This document shows, piece by piece, positions 1 through 7,506 of a DNA stretch of 30,243 bases (its first letter is position 1; every line of letters starts with the position of its first letter). The notes under the pieces were generated by a model. That model searched no databases, was not told where the DNA came from, and worked only from the letters and a program-made list of their open reading frames with translations. The stretch comes from CAYWHE01 sp964458125 (GTDB lineage: Bacteria > Bacteroidota > Bacteroidia > AKYH767-A > OLB10). The position numbers and the translations under genes were made by a program. The stretch covers positions 1 through 30,243 of the forward strand of contig CAYWHE010000019.1 of NCBI GenBank assembly GCA_964458125.1, given 5' to 3'.

Positions 1-20
1 AGGGAAAACAGGTTTTTCAT
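1..20 (-). CDS. Possible 5' end of a gene leaving the left edge
   Basis: An ATG on the minus strand (18-20) opens a reading frame (M-K-N-L-F-S...) that runs off the window. A good Bacteroidota-type minus-strand promoter lies about 90 bases upstream (110-138) with no other usable start between, because the ATG at 64-66 meets a stop after about 14 codons. Only six codons are visible, so the product is unknown and the call rests on context. Confidence 0.3.
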
Positions 21-109
21 GTTATTTTATGTTTAAATGATAACTCTGGTTATACAGGTTTGCCATTTCAACTAGTAAAAAACAGGTCAACGGTGATAGA
101 AATGTAACC

Positions 110-138
110 CAAAGATATAATTTTATATATCCTGGCAA
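110..138 (-). promoter_or_regulatory. Predicted Bacteroidota sigma-A-type promoter, leftward
   Basis: Read on the minus strand this is TTG (136-138), an 18-base spacer, then TATCTTTG (110-117), matching the TTG / TAnnTTTG consensus of Bacteroidota. It lies just downstream of the GNAT gene and points out of the window, so it would drive the next gene to the left rather than any gene shown here. Confidence 0.5.
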
Positions 139-148
139 TAAAATGGAA

Positions 149-772
149 TCATTTTAACCGACTGTCCGGTTTTTTATCGACATAATACCGGACCATGGGC
201 CTGTTTTTTGAGGTGCGGTCTGCAATTTCAAACCCTGCCCGTTCGAATGATTTATAGAGGCCTGTCCAGGCAAATGCATCGGGAATTTTGGCCTGGGTTG
301 GTACGACGGGATAGGCTTCAATTAGTTTAATTCCCTGCTCACGGGCAAACTTAATCACGCCTTTTAAAAGTTCAACCGAAACGCCTTTCCGCCTGAAGTC
401 CTTTGCAATAAAGGTGCAGGGTATGGACCAAACGGATTGTTCATCAATACGCTTATGCACCCTGGATTTTTCAAGTTTTAGAAAATCTTCCCTTGGTGCA
501 AATGCGCACCAGGCAATCGGGATGTCTTCATAAAAGGCAAGCAGGCCGGTGGGTCGGTTCGACCAGACCAGTTGTTTGATGGCATTTTTGTTGCCCTCAT
601 TCGCTTTTCCTTCCTCAAAATCCGTTTTACTTAACCGGAAATACATGCACCAGCAATTGCCACACGCTCCATTAATTCCAAAAAGTTCGGTGAATTTGTT
701 CCAGTTGTTCCTGGTCAACGGCTCAAAGGTTAAACCAGTAAAAAAGTCATGGTCGGTTTTCAGGTTTTTCAT
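149..772 (-). CDS. GNAT-family N-acetyltransferase
   Basis: A protein of about 207 residues with a GNAT fold: the acetyl-CoA-binding motif A is visible as DFRRKGVSVELL, followed by EAYPV and a C-terminal half typical of stand-alone GNATs. The N-terminal part has a Cys-rich motif, GACGNCWCM (Cys 37, 40 and 42), which marks a GNAT subfamily seen across bacteria; its role is not known to me and the acyl acceptor cannot be named. The ATG at 772 is preferred; a GTG seven codons upstream is also in frame. The gene lies 110 bases downstream of the TMEM175-like gene on the same strand. I see no promoter of its own, so it may be co-transcribed with that gene. GNAT assignment is firm, substrate unknown. 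Confidence 0.85.
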   Translation of the reverse strand: MKNLKTDHDFFTGLTFEPLTRNNWNKFTELFGINGACGNCWCMYFRLSKTDFEEGKANEGNKNAIKQLVWSNRPTGLLAFYEDIPIAWCAFAPREDFLKLEKSRVHKRIDEQSVWSIPCTFIAKDFRRKGVSVELLKGVIKFAREQGIKLIEAYPVVPTQAKIPDAFAWTGLYKSFERAGFEIADRTSKNRPMVRYYVDKKPDSRLK

Positions 773-882
773 GTCGAATCCTTGTTTGAACACTGTGGCT
801 GCTTACCGGAATAATCTGCAGCCAGAAGTATTTCCCTGTTTTGATAAAGAATTAAAGCTACGGATAATCATGTTTCTGCAGG

Positions 883-1506
883 TCAGTCAATTTCCTCCTG
901 TTTAATCCGGACACCAAACAGCAGCCAGAATGCCCAGAGCAGAACAGTTATGAAGGCAATGCTGAGCGGGAACCAAATGGCAAAAATGGAAAAAAGTGAA
1001 TAAATTATAATGGAGAAGAGGCCGTACTTTCTGTTTTTGCGGATTTCACGGGTTGCTTTTTCGTTTTTACTTAACTTATTTTGAAGTACGGCCGAGAATG
1101 TAAAATACCAGCCAAGAGCCATCAACACAATAGTCGAATTATAAAGAATCACCGCCGGAGCGGCATGATCAGTCAATAAATACTCTCCTGATAATGCGGT
1201 CGGGAAGGGCAAAAATACAACAGCCAGCAATATGATTCCATTGGCGTAAGCAAAGGAGGGCGATGATCCTTTTATCAGTTTAAACGCCTGGTGATGATTG
1301 TACCAGGTAATAAAAATAATCGTAAAACTTAAAACAAAAGCAGCTATGGCAGGAACTAAATGCTGCAGCGCCAGCCAGAAACCGGCCGTAGAAGTGATTT
1401 CTGCTGTTGAAGGGATTTTTATGTCAATGATCAGTAGCGTTAACGCTATTGCAAATACGCCATCACTAAAGGCTTCCAGTCGTGCGTTGGGGTTTGTTTC
1501 TGCCAT
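883..1506 (-). CDS. TMEM175-family (DUF1211) membrane protein, putative K+ channel
   Basis: About 207 residues with roughly six hydrophobic segments. The N-terminus carries the diagnostic signature of the TMEM175/DUF1211 family, RLEAFSDGVFAIALTLL, in which the FSDG motif in the first helix marks the channel pore-lining segment. Bacterial members are potassium-permeable channels of the inner membrane lacking a canonical selectivity filter; the physiological role is usually unknown. I chose the ATG at 1506 (MAETNPNARLEAFSDG) over an in-frame ATG nine codons upstream because the family signature normally starts close to the N-terminus. A TAnnTTTG promoter element lies upstream at 1594-1601. Family confident, ion selectivity inferred. 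Confidence 0.85.
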   Translation of the reverse strand: MAETNPNARLEAFSDGVFAIALTLLIIDIKIPSTAEITSTAGFWLALQHLVPAIAAFVLSFTIIFITWYNHHQAFKLIKGSSPSFAYANGIILLAVVFLPFPTALSGEYLLTDHAAPAVILYNSTIVLMALGWYFTFSAVLQNKLSKNEKATREIRKNRKYGLFSIIIYSLFSIFAIWFPLSIAFITVLLWAFWLLFGVRIKQEEID

Positions 1507-1533
1507 GTCTGAATTCGTGATAAGTGGAAACAT

Positions 1534-1837
1534 TTACTGGTCTGAAATCAACCTGTCTGACCATCCGGAGCAGGTTGGTCTCCCGGCCCGGAACAAATAT
1601 AAAAATTCTGTTGAGGAAAATAAATGAATTAAATTTTCGAGACTGTTTTCAATCCATTTAAATAATGACTCTTTTATGGGGATAAGGGCTTCATCCTTTG
1701 TCTGTGCTGCGGGCTTGACCCTCCGGATAATGGGTCATACAGTTACCCTGTTTCAATAGTCAAAGAGGTTTTGATTTCCAGGTCATTCTTCTGCAAGTCA
1801 GGCTATCCTGTTTGTGATTCTGTTTTTCTGTTACAAA
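1534..1837. other. 304-base intergenic region
   Basis: Between the TMEM175-like gene and the small membrane protein gene. Apart from the -7 element at 1594-1601 I see no ORF with coding character, no strong hairpin and no RNA gene. Confidence 0.5.
1594..1601 (-). promoter_or_regulatory. -7 promoter element for the TMEM175-like gene
   Basis: The minus strand reads TATATTTG, a full match to TAnnTTTG, about 90 bases upstream of the ATG at 1506. No convincing TTG -33 element is seen at the usual spacing. Confidence 0.4.
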
Positions 1838-2218
1838 TCAATGATCGGTTCTTCTTTTGTAATGCCGGATAGTAAATATAGCAACCGTTAAGTACGGAAT
1901 GGTTGAAAATATAATCAGGATATTTAAACTGATCAGGCCAATTATAAACATGAACCCCAGCAATATTCCCAGGCATCCAATGCCGATAAAGGTCATCAAT
2001 TTACCTGTTTTCTTTTGAAAAAGCGTCATAAGCAATAATAATTGTCCGGTTAAGGGCAATAAAATAAATGGATGAATGACGGAGAGAGGGTCGGTCAAAA
2101 ATTTCGGGAAAATTTCAGCCTCCGCCTGAAACAGGAACATGTGGCTGTTGCCGCCCCATTCCAGGTAACCGAGGAGAGATGTAAGTATTAATAGGAAATT
2201 GAGAATTTTTGCCTTCAA
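1838..2218 (-). CDS. Small four-helix integral membrane protein, unknown function
   Basis: 126 residues with four strongly hydrophobic stretches (about 5-20, 46-68, 74-92 and 95-116) and a basic C-terminal tail (HYKRRTDH). I do not recognise a family. The reading frame opens with TTG rather than ATG; the next Met is at residue 27, after the first hydrophobic segment, so the TTG start is preferred because it keeps that helix. It follows the CNNM-type transporter gene by 42 bases on the same strand and is probably co-transcribed with it. It could be an accessory subunit or simply an unrelated passenger; nothing in the sequence decides. Confidence 0.65.
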   Translation of the reverse strand: MKAKILNFLLILTSLLGYLEWGGNSHMFLFQAEAEIFPKFLTDPLSVIHPFILLPLTGQLLLLMTLFQKKTGKLMTFIGIGCLGILLGFMFIIGLISLNILIIFSTIPYLTVAIFTIRHYKRRTDH

Positions 2219-2260
2219 CGTATTAAATCAGGTTTTACTGTTCTTTGTGAGTTCAGGTTG

Positions 2261-3547
2261 TTAATTTTGGTTTTGCCGGGTTACCAGGATTTTATCTATT
2301 CTCCTTCCATCCATGTCAATGATCTCCAGCACTAAATTATTCCACATCATTTGGTATCCCGTTTCCGGAATTTTTTTAGCCGTATAAAAAAGTAGTCCGC
2401 CAAGGGTATTTATATGGTTTAACGATTCATCCCTCGACATGTCAATTTCAAAGTACCTTGCAAACTCAGGTAATGGCAATGAGGCATCCACAAGAAAGGA
2501 ACCATCGGCACGGGGAATGATCTCCATGTTTTCATGCAGACCCTTGGCAAAATCACCAACTAAGGCATCAATTAAATCATTCATCGTGAGCAATCCCTGT
2601 ATGCCGCCGAACTCATCCACAATTAGGGCAATATTTTGCCTGGTTTCGCGAAGTTTGTCAAGTGCTTTATAGGCCGAAATATTTTCGGTCAGGAAAAGGG
2701 CCGGGGTCATAATATTTTGCAAGTCATACACCTCATTCTTTAATAAAGAGTTCAACATGTCTTTGGTGTGAAGCATGCCGGATACATGGTCCAGGTTTTC
2801 TCTGGAAACCGGAAAGGATTTGTGCAGGGAATTGGCTATTTGCAGCCGGATGGTTTCAAACGGCTCATTTTCATTCAGCCATTCAATATCCTGTCGTTGG
2901 GTCATAAGTGATTTTACTTTTCTGTCTCCCAGATGAAACACATTATCTACAATATCCTGTTCCCGTTCCTGCACAACCCCGGATTCAGTTCCTTCCTGTA
3001 TGATGGCTTTAATTTCTTCTTCGGTTACCTGGTTTTCCCCGGACTGTTTAATATGGAGCAGCTTAATAATTAAATCAGAGGTGAACGTTAATAGCCAAAT
3101 GAAAGGCGCTGCAATAACTGAAATCCAGTACATCGGATAGGATAACAGTCTGGAAATGGTTTCAGGCCTGGTCAATCCGATGCGTTTGGGTACAAGTTCG
3201 CCAAGTACCAGCGAAAAAAATGTAAGTACAATTACAATAATGGTAACGGCCAATGTTTCACTGTAAGGGCGAAGTGCAGCATAATTATTTATTATACGCT
3301 GAAGGTCCTCTTCAATTTTCTGACCGCTGTAAATGCCTGTCAGGATTCCAATAAGTGTAATTCCTATCTGAACCGTTGATAGAAATTTGCCCGGATTTTG
3401 TGATAATTCAAGTGCTTTTTTTGCGGTCCGGTCCCCATGCTTTGCGGCTCTTTCCAACCTGGCTTTTTTGGTTGAAACCATCGCAATTTCCGACATGGCA
3501 AATATGCCATTAAGAACGATCAGGAGAAGAATTATCAGTATTTCCAC
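2261..3547 (-). CDS. CNNM/HlyC-CorC family transporter (hemolysin-like)
   Basis: 428 residues with the standard domain order: a DUF21 transmembrane domain (about 1-195, containing SEIAMVSTKKARLE and LVLGELVPKRIGL), a pair of CBS domains (about 210-330, with MTQRQDIEWL and IVDEFGGIQGLLTMNDLIDAL) and a C-terminal CorC_HlyC domain (about 340-425). Family members sit in the inner membrane and are linked to Mg2+ or Co2+ efflux and tolerance; the CBS pair binds adenine nucleotides. The older name hemolysin is not supported by function. The start is GTG, and the N-terminal sequence MEILIILLLIVLNG matches how the family begins, so I trust it. The likely -7 element is at 3679-3686, giving a leader of over 100 bases. 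The metal substrate cannot be read from sequence. Confidence 0.92.
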   Translation of the reverse strand: MEILIILLLIVLNGIFAMSEIAMVSTKKARLERAAKHGDRTAKKALELSQNPGKFLSTVQIGITLIGILTGIYSGQKIEEDLQRIINNYAALRPYSETLAVTIIVIVLTFFSLVLGELVPKRIGLTRPETISRLLSYPMYWISVIAAPFIWLLTFTSDLIIKLLHIKQSGENQVTEEEIKAIIQEGTESGVVQEREQDIVDNVFHLGDRKVKSLMTQRQDIEWLNENEPFETIRLQIANSLHKSFPVSRENLDHVSGMLHTKDMLNSLLKNEVYDLQNIMTPALFLTENISAYKALDKLRETRQNIALIVDEFGGIQGLLTMNDLIDALVGDFAKGLHENMEIIPRADGSFLVDASLPLPEFARYFEIDMSRDESLNHINTLGGLLFYTAKKIPETGYQMMWNNLVLEIIDMDGRRIDKILVTRQNQN

Positions 3548-3612
3548 CAGGTTTTTTATCGGATTAATTCGGAAATTTATTCAGGATTCTGAGGTTGAAT
3601 GCGTCGCTTAAC

Positions 3613-3628
3613 ACCGGCGTAAGCCGGT
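3613..3628. other. Small perfect hairpin in the CNNM leader
   Basis: ACCGGC-GTAA-GCCGGT: six G:C-rich base pairs closing a four-base loop. It lies in the predicted untranslated leader of the CNNM gene, between the -7 element at 3679-3686 and the GTG start at 3547. It has no T-run on either side, so it is not a convincing terminator. No known riboswitch is recognised. Confidence 0.35.
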
Positions 3629-3678
3629 TTGAGGAATTTTGATGGAATGGTTTACTTTCGTTTTGTTGGCTGAAGCTG

Positions 3679-3686
3679 CAAAAATA
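3679..3686 (-). promoter_or_regulatory. -7 promoter element for the CNNM-type gene
   Basis: The minus strand reads TATTTTTG, a perfect TAnnTTTG match, about 130 bases upstream of the GTG start. A -33 TTG at correct spacing is not evident. Confidence 0.4.
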
Positions 3687-4057
3687 AATTAAAAGCCAAA
3701 CCCGTTTTGATAAATGGTTGGAAATTAATTTACACTTTCGTGAAAAGCACCTCCACTGGCGTAATACCGGGCATATGGGCAAGGCTGATATGGACATTTC
3801 GTTGCGATTACTGTTACGCCGCTTCGGCAATTTGTTTCAGACCTTGTTAAGCTGGATTTTCCTCACCCAGAGGTTCTTCCTGAACGTTACCAGGTCTGTT
3901 GTCAGATTCTATGATTTCAAGTTTGGTAGTTCCGTAGTCTTTTGTCAAAATATACTTCATGATCAAATTGTTTACGGTTTTTATTCCAGATCAGGTCGCG
4001 GTATAAATAAGCTTTACTGAATTAATTTCCATACCCCTTTGCTTGCAGCGGAACTTT

Positions 4058-4095
4058 GATCCAGCGCTTCCCCCGGGGTCATACCCTTGATTTTA
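4058..4095. repeat. Left copy of an imperfect direct repeat pair
   Basis: About 38 bases that match 5079-5118 with a few substitutions and one single-base gap, including a 16-base identical core (TCATACCCTTGATTTT, 4079-4094 and 5101-5116). The two copies flank the PaiB-like gene in the same orientation. Confidence 0.55.
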
Positions 4096-4222
4096 TGGAA
4101 TGTCTGGCACTTTACCCCATTGTTCAGCTGTTTTTCCTGCCCGGGCTGTCCTAGACCTGATGTCGCTGCCAATTTTCCATTCGGTTAATAATTCGCTTCC
4201 ATACTGCCCTTGTTTTACATAT

Positions 4223-4864
4223 TCAGGTTTTGTCAGGAAATACCTGTTTAGTTCTTTTTTCCATCTCAGCAGCAATCGACTTTCCATTTTCACCCTGTTC
4301 CCGGAGTTTTTCTATAATATGGTGATAACTCTCCTCATCCCTGTCCTGACTTAATTTGAATACGGTGTCTATTTCTTTTACTTCAATTTCAAAGGCTACA
4401 ATTGCCTTCATTAATTTTTGCGTATACCCCGATGGAAGGTTGTCGAAAATTGTGGTTGATTGTTGATTGTGGTTTTCAAAATGAAGCGTTGTCATTCGCA
4501 ATACATCAATTAGCGCATTCTCATCCAGGAACCGGACTATGCCTTTGACATGAACGCTCATGAAGTTCCAGGTGGAAGGCGTATGGGGATTGCTATACCA
4601 TGTGCCGCTTACATAAGTGTGAGGCCCGGTGAAAACCACCAGTACGTTTTCATTGTGCAGGAAAGCTTTATGGTGGTCGGTGTTTCTCATGATATGTCCC
4701 CTTACTATTTTCCTGCCTCCGGTTTCTTCAATAAAAACCGGTACCTGTGTGGCGACCGGTTTGTTTTCTGAATCACATCCGGTAAGAAAAGCAAATGGAT
4801 AACGATCAATAAATTCCTTTATTTCCAGCTCATTACTGGCTTTGTGATACGGGAGGTCATACAT
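4223..4864 (-). CDS. PaiB-like FMN-binding family protein (first copy)
   Basis: 213 residues matching the PaiB / FMN-binding split-barrel family along its length: N-terminal MYDLPYHKASNELEIKEFI, the central TGPHTYVSGTWYSNP and TWNFMSVHVKG segments, and the conserved C-terminal MKAIVAFEIEV followed by FKLSQDRDEE. In Bacillus the family founder is described as a negative regulator of sporulation and protease genes, but homologues are split-barrel flavin-binding proteins and there is no classic DNA-binding domain here, so an enzymatic or flavin-binding role is equally likely. It stands alone on the minus strand between two gene-poor regions bearing a direct repeat. A second family member lies at 19275-19895. 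Family firm, function uncertain. Confidence 0.88.
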   Translation of the reverse strand: MYDLPYHKASNELEIKEFIDRYPFAFLTGCDSENKPVATQVPVFIEETGGRKIVRGHIMRNTDHHKAFLHNENVLVVFTGPHTYVSGTWYSNPHTPSTWNFMSVHVKGIVRFLDENALIDVLRMTTLHFENHNQQSTTIFDNLPSGYTQKLMKAIVAFEIEVKEIDTVFKLSQDRDEESYHHIIEKLREQGENGKSIAAEMEKRTKQVFPDKT

Positions 4865-5078
4865 CTTAACGGGTAATTTGAATGGTATTCATATGGAAGA
4901 TAGTAAATGTTGGAATATCCTTAAATCCAACCTTGAAGAGCACTGAGAATTGATTGGTTCAGGATTCAATTTATCAATAATACCCCTTTTAATTCAATTC
5001 GACTTGACTTTTACAAGGACAAAGTCCGCAGTGAAAGTCTTAGTCGAATGAATCCCGGTCGTGAAGCGAATCGGGATG

Positions 5079-5118
5079 GATCAAGTGCTTGCCCTGGGAT
5101 TCATACCCTTGATTTTTT
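5079..5118. repeat. Right copy of an imperfect direct repeat pair
   Basis: Matches 4058-4095 in the same orientation, with the same 16-base identical core (5101-5116). See the left copy for details. Confidence 0.55.
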
Positions 5119-5300
5119 AACAGGAGATTAGGCTTCCGTTTTTTCAAAATTAATAAATTTTGCAAGAGGACGGCCATGGAGGTAAAATATCATGAATACC
5201 CTGGTTTGAATGCCGATATGGGAAAACAGCCATTATCCTGCGGCTAATTTGAATTTTGCAAGCTTAAACAGTGGGGCTAACAGTATTTCCGGATGTTTTT

Positions 5301-5322
5301 AAAAGCAGCCGGGTAATCCCGG
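5301..5322 (-). terminator. Weak hairpin terminator after the response regulator
   Basis: On the minus strand, CCGGG-ATTA-CCCGG (5309-5322) is followed after four bases by TTTT. The stem is short but G:C-only and lies about 40 bases past the response regulator stop, where the four-gene transcript should end. Confidence 0.35.
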
Positions 5323-5362
5323 AACCCGAAGAAAACCTGGAATATTCAGATGTTTACCCTGG

Positions 5363-6529
5363 TTATTTCTTCCCGCCGGCGGCATAGAGCAGCACATCTT
5401 TTTCCGTTATATTTTTATCGCAGAGGATGACGAGTCTTTCCACTACGTTGCGGAGTTCCCGTATGTTGCCTGTCCAGTTTACTTTTTGAAGTTCGACCAG
5501 TGCTTCCTTTGAAAAGGATTTCACGGGCATGTTGTAATCCTCGCAGATTTCCTTGAGGAAATATTCTGCCAGCAATGGAATATCATCGCGCCTGTCGTTC
5601 AGGGAAGGCACATGAATGAGGATGACGCTGAGACGGTGGTAGAGGTCCTCCCGGAAATGATTCTGTTCAATTTCTTTTTGCAGGTCCTTGTTGGTAGCGG
5701 CAATCACCCTGACATTGACGGTAAACTCTTTTTCCCCCCCGACGCGGGTAATTTTTCCGTCCTGCAGTGCCCGCAGTACCTTGGCCTGGGCTGCATGTCC
5801 CATGTCTCCGATTTCATCCAGGAACAGGGTGCCCCCGTTGGCCTGTTCAAATTTACCTATACGTTGTTTAATGGCCGAAGTAAAGGATCCTTTTTCATGC
5901 CCGAAGAGTTCACTCTCGATGAGTTCGGATGGGATGGCGGCACAGTTCACTTCCACCAGCGGTGCCGAAGAACGGTTGCTTTGTTCGTGGATCAGACGGG
6001 CCACCAGTTCCTTGCCGGTTCCGTTTTCGCCGGTGATCAGCACCCGGGCCTCCGTGGGCGCGATGCGGGTGATCATTTTCCTGATGTTTACAATGGGTTC
6101 CGATTCCCCGATCATAGGCGTGTTGCGCGTCATTTTCTTTTTCAGCGCTTTGGTTTCGGTGATCAGGGAAGAGCGGTCCAATGCATTGCGCAGGGTGATA
6201 AAAAGCCGGTTCAGGTCAAGGGGTTTGGAGATAAAGTCAAAGGCTCCTTTCTTGATTGCCTCCACCGCCGTATCGATATTGCCATGCCCGGAAATCATCA
6301 CGACGGGCACATCCGGGCATTTCTCCTGCAGTTTCTCCAGCACCTCCAAGCCATCCATCTTCGGCATTTTGATGTCGCAAAGAATCAGGTCGTATTTTTC
6401 CTTTTCCGCTTTTGATATTCCTTCGCTTCCTTCGGCGGCTTCTTCCACCTGGTAATGTTCATATTCCAGGATTTCCTTCAGGGTGCTCCGGATGCTTTTT
6501 TCATCATCGATAATCAGTACTTTGGGCAT
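5363..6529 (-). CDS. NtrC-family sigma-54-type response regulator lacking the HTH domain
   Basis: 388 residues. Residues 1-115 are a receiver domain with the acidic pair in LIIDDE, phosphoacceptor Asp52 in LCDIKMP, Ser80 and Lys102. Residues about 135-375 are a sigma-54-activator AAA+ domain: Walker A GENGTGKE (167-174), Walker B LFLDEIGD (235-242), and a sensor II region in WTGNIRELRNVVER. Two oddities: the sigma-54-contact loop is GSFTSA (214-219) instead of GAFTGA, and the protein stops about 20 residues after the AAA+ lid, with no Fis-type helix-turn-helix and none encoded just downstream. I prefer the ATG at 6529 (MPKVLIIDDE); an ATG five codons upstream is possible. It is last in a run with the ABC exporter and Ppx genes, and no histidine kinase is nearby. 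Confidence 0.9.
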   Translation of the reverse strand: MPKVLIIDDEKSIRSTLKEILEYEHYQVEEAAEGSEGISKAEKEKYDLILCDIKMPKMDGLEVLEKLQEKCPDVPVVMISGHGNIDTAVEAIKKGAFDFISKPLDLNRLFITLRNALDRSSLITETKALKKKMTRNTPMIGESEPIVNIRKMITRIAPTEARVLITGENGTGKELVARLIHEQSNRSSAPLVEVNCAAIPSELIESELFGHEKGSFTSAIKQRIGKFEQANGGTLFLDEIGDMGHAAQAKVLRALQDGKITRVGGEKEFTVNVRVIAATNKDLQKEIEQNHFREDLYHRLSVILIHVPSLNDRRDDIPLLAEYFLKEICEDYNMPVKSFSKEALVELQKVNWTGNIRELRNVVERLVILCDKNITEKDVLLYAAGGKK

Positions 6530-6553
6530 TTTTTGGTTGTGCATGAATTCAGT

Positions 6554-7486
6554 TCAGATTTTTCCTTTTGTTAATATTCTCCACATGATACCTTCTTTCA
6601 GCGCATAGGTGGAGAGCTGGAATTGCGATGGCTTGAATTTCTCCAGCACATAGGTCAGCAGCAGGGAGGCCATTACAATCATATCGGCACGCATGGCCGG
6701 AAGTCCTTTCATCCGGCCTCGTTCTTCAGCCGTGGAATAGACCAGGTCCAGGTGAAGCTTTTTGTAATCTTCCAGGCGGAAGATGTAGGATGTTTTGTTT
6801 TTCAGGATGGAGGGGGTGTTGTTCCTCCAGCCGATCATTTCGGCAAAGGTATCAAAAGAACCCGATGAGCCCGTGAGGGAAACGGGTCCGTATTCCTTCA
6901 AAGCCAGCGGCAGTAGCCTGAGTTCCCTCGCCAGGAATTTACGGATGTCACCGATTTGTTGACTGCTGATGGGATCGAATGGTTTAAACCGGTCCAGCAG
7001 CAGTGCAGCTCCGAGTGGGAAGCTGTGTTTCCAGGAAATCTTTTTTCCGTTGGCAATGATGAATTCCAGGCTGCCTCCTCCGATGTCCATGATGAGTGTT
7101 TTATCTTCGCCAAGCCGAACAGCCTGTTTAACTCCGTCATAGATCAGGGAGGCCTCTTTCAGTCCATGAATGAGCGTGACGGTGATACCCGTTTTTTCCC
7201 GGATGGCCTCGAGGAAGGCTTTTTTGTTGGAGGCGTTCCGGATGGCTGCAGTTCCGGTGGCTATAATTTTGCCGGGCTTGTATTGGTCCAGTTTCTTTTT
7301 AAACTGTTTCATGGTACGCAATCCGCGTTGAAAGGGCTTTTTAGAAATGGTGCCTGAGGCAATTCCCCCTTCGCCAAGCTTTACGGGTGCAGTGACGGCA
7401 TACAGGGTTTTTACCTTCCCGTTGATCCGTTCCACAATGTCCAGGTGAAACGTATTCGTACCAAGATCCATGACGGCTATTCGCAT
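6554..7486 (-). CDS. Ppx/GppA-type phosphatase (exopolyphosphatase / pppGpp phosphatase family)
   Basis: 310 residues of the ASKHA-fold Ppx/GppA family. The two phosphate-binding loops are clear: AVMDLGTNTFHLDIVE at the N-terminus and IMDIGGGSLEFIIANG near residue 140. Length equals the two core domains only; the extra C-terminal HD-like domain of the longer E. coli-type enzymes is absent. Family members hydrolyse terminal phosphates of inorganic polyphosphate or pppGpp; sequence alone does not say which. It starts 20 bases after the ABC permease gene and ends 9-24 bases before the response regulator, so the genes are very likely co-transcribed, which suggests a phosphate or stress-alarmone link for the regulator. 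Confidence 0.9.
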   Translation of the reverse strand: MRIAVMDLGTNTFHLDIVERINGKVKTLYAVTAPVKLGEGGIASGTISKKPFQRGLRTMKQFKKKLDQYKPGKIIATGTAAIRNASNKKAFLEAIREKTGITVTLIHGLKEASLIYDGVKQAVRLGEDKTLIMDIGGGSLEFIIANGKKISWKHSFPLGAALLLDRFKPFDPISSQQIGDIRKFLARELRLLPLALKEYGPVSLTGSSGSFDTFAEMIGWRNNTPSILKNKTSYIFRLEDYKKLHLDLVYSTAEERGRMKGLPAMRADMIVMASLLLTYVLEKFKPSQFQLSTYALKEGIMWRILTKGKI

Positions 7487-7506
7487 GATGACCGGGAATG
7501 AAACAT

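Larger units (their letters stand above)
3548..4222. other. Gene-poor interval with possible decayed coding sequence
   Basis: About 675 bases between the CNNM and PaiB-like genes without a gene I can support. Several short frames look eroded rather than random. One is a 37-codon minus-strand frame at 3847-3960 beginning MKYILTKDYGTTKLEIIES. Another is a minus-strand stretch around 4022-4097 reading IKGMTPGEALDQSSAASKG before a stop. Neither matches a family I know and no promoter of good quality precedes them. The interval also holds the left copy of a short dispersed repeat (4058-4095). Gene remnant is an inference. Confidence 0.35.
4865..5362. other. 498-base gene-free interval
   Basis: No ORF with recognisable coding character. 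It contains the right copy of the direct repeat (5079-5118), a 6-bp inverted repeat ATCCCG...CGGGAT just before it (about 5052-5076), and near its right end a small hairpin (5309-5322) that could end the response-regulator transcript. A TAATTTTG sequence on the minus strand (5145-5152) matches the -7 consensus but is far from the PaiB start and lacks a -33 partner. Confidence 0.45.

Noticed and set aside
4093..4293. 66-codon minus-strand frame overlapping the 3' end of the PaiB-like gene
   Set aside because: It starts inside the PaiB gene, has no family similarity and no start signals; at most part of the decayed region.
5612..6455. Two long plus-strand frames over the response regulator
   Set aside because: They lie antisense to a gene with clear receiver and AAA+ domains, and their translations have the low-complexity look of frame shadows.
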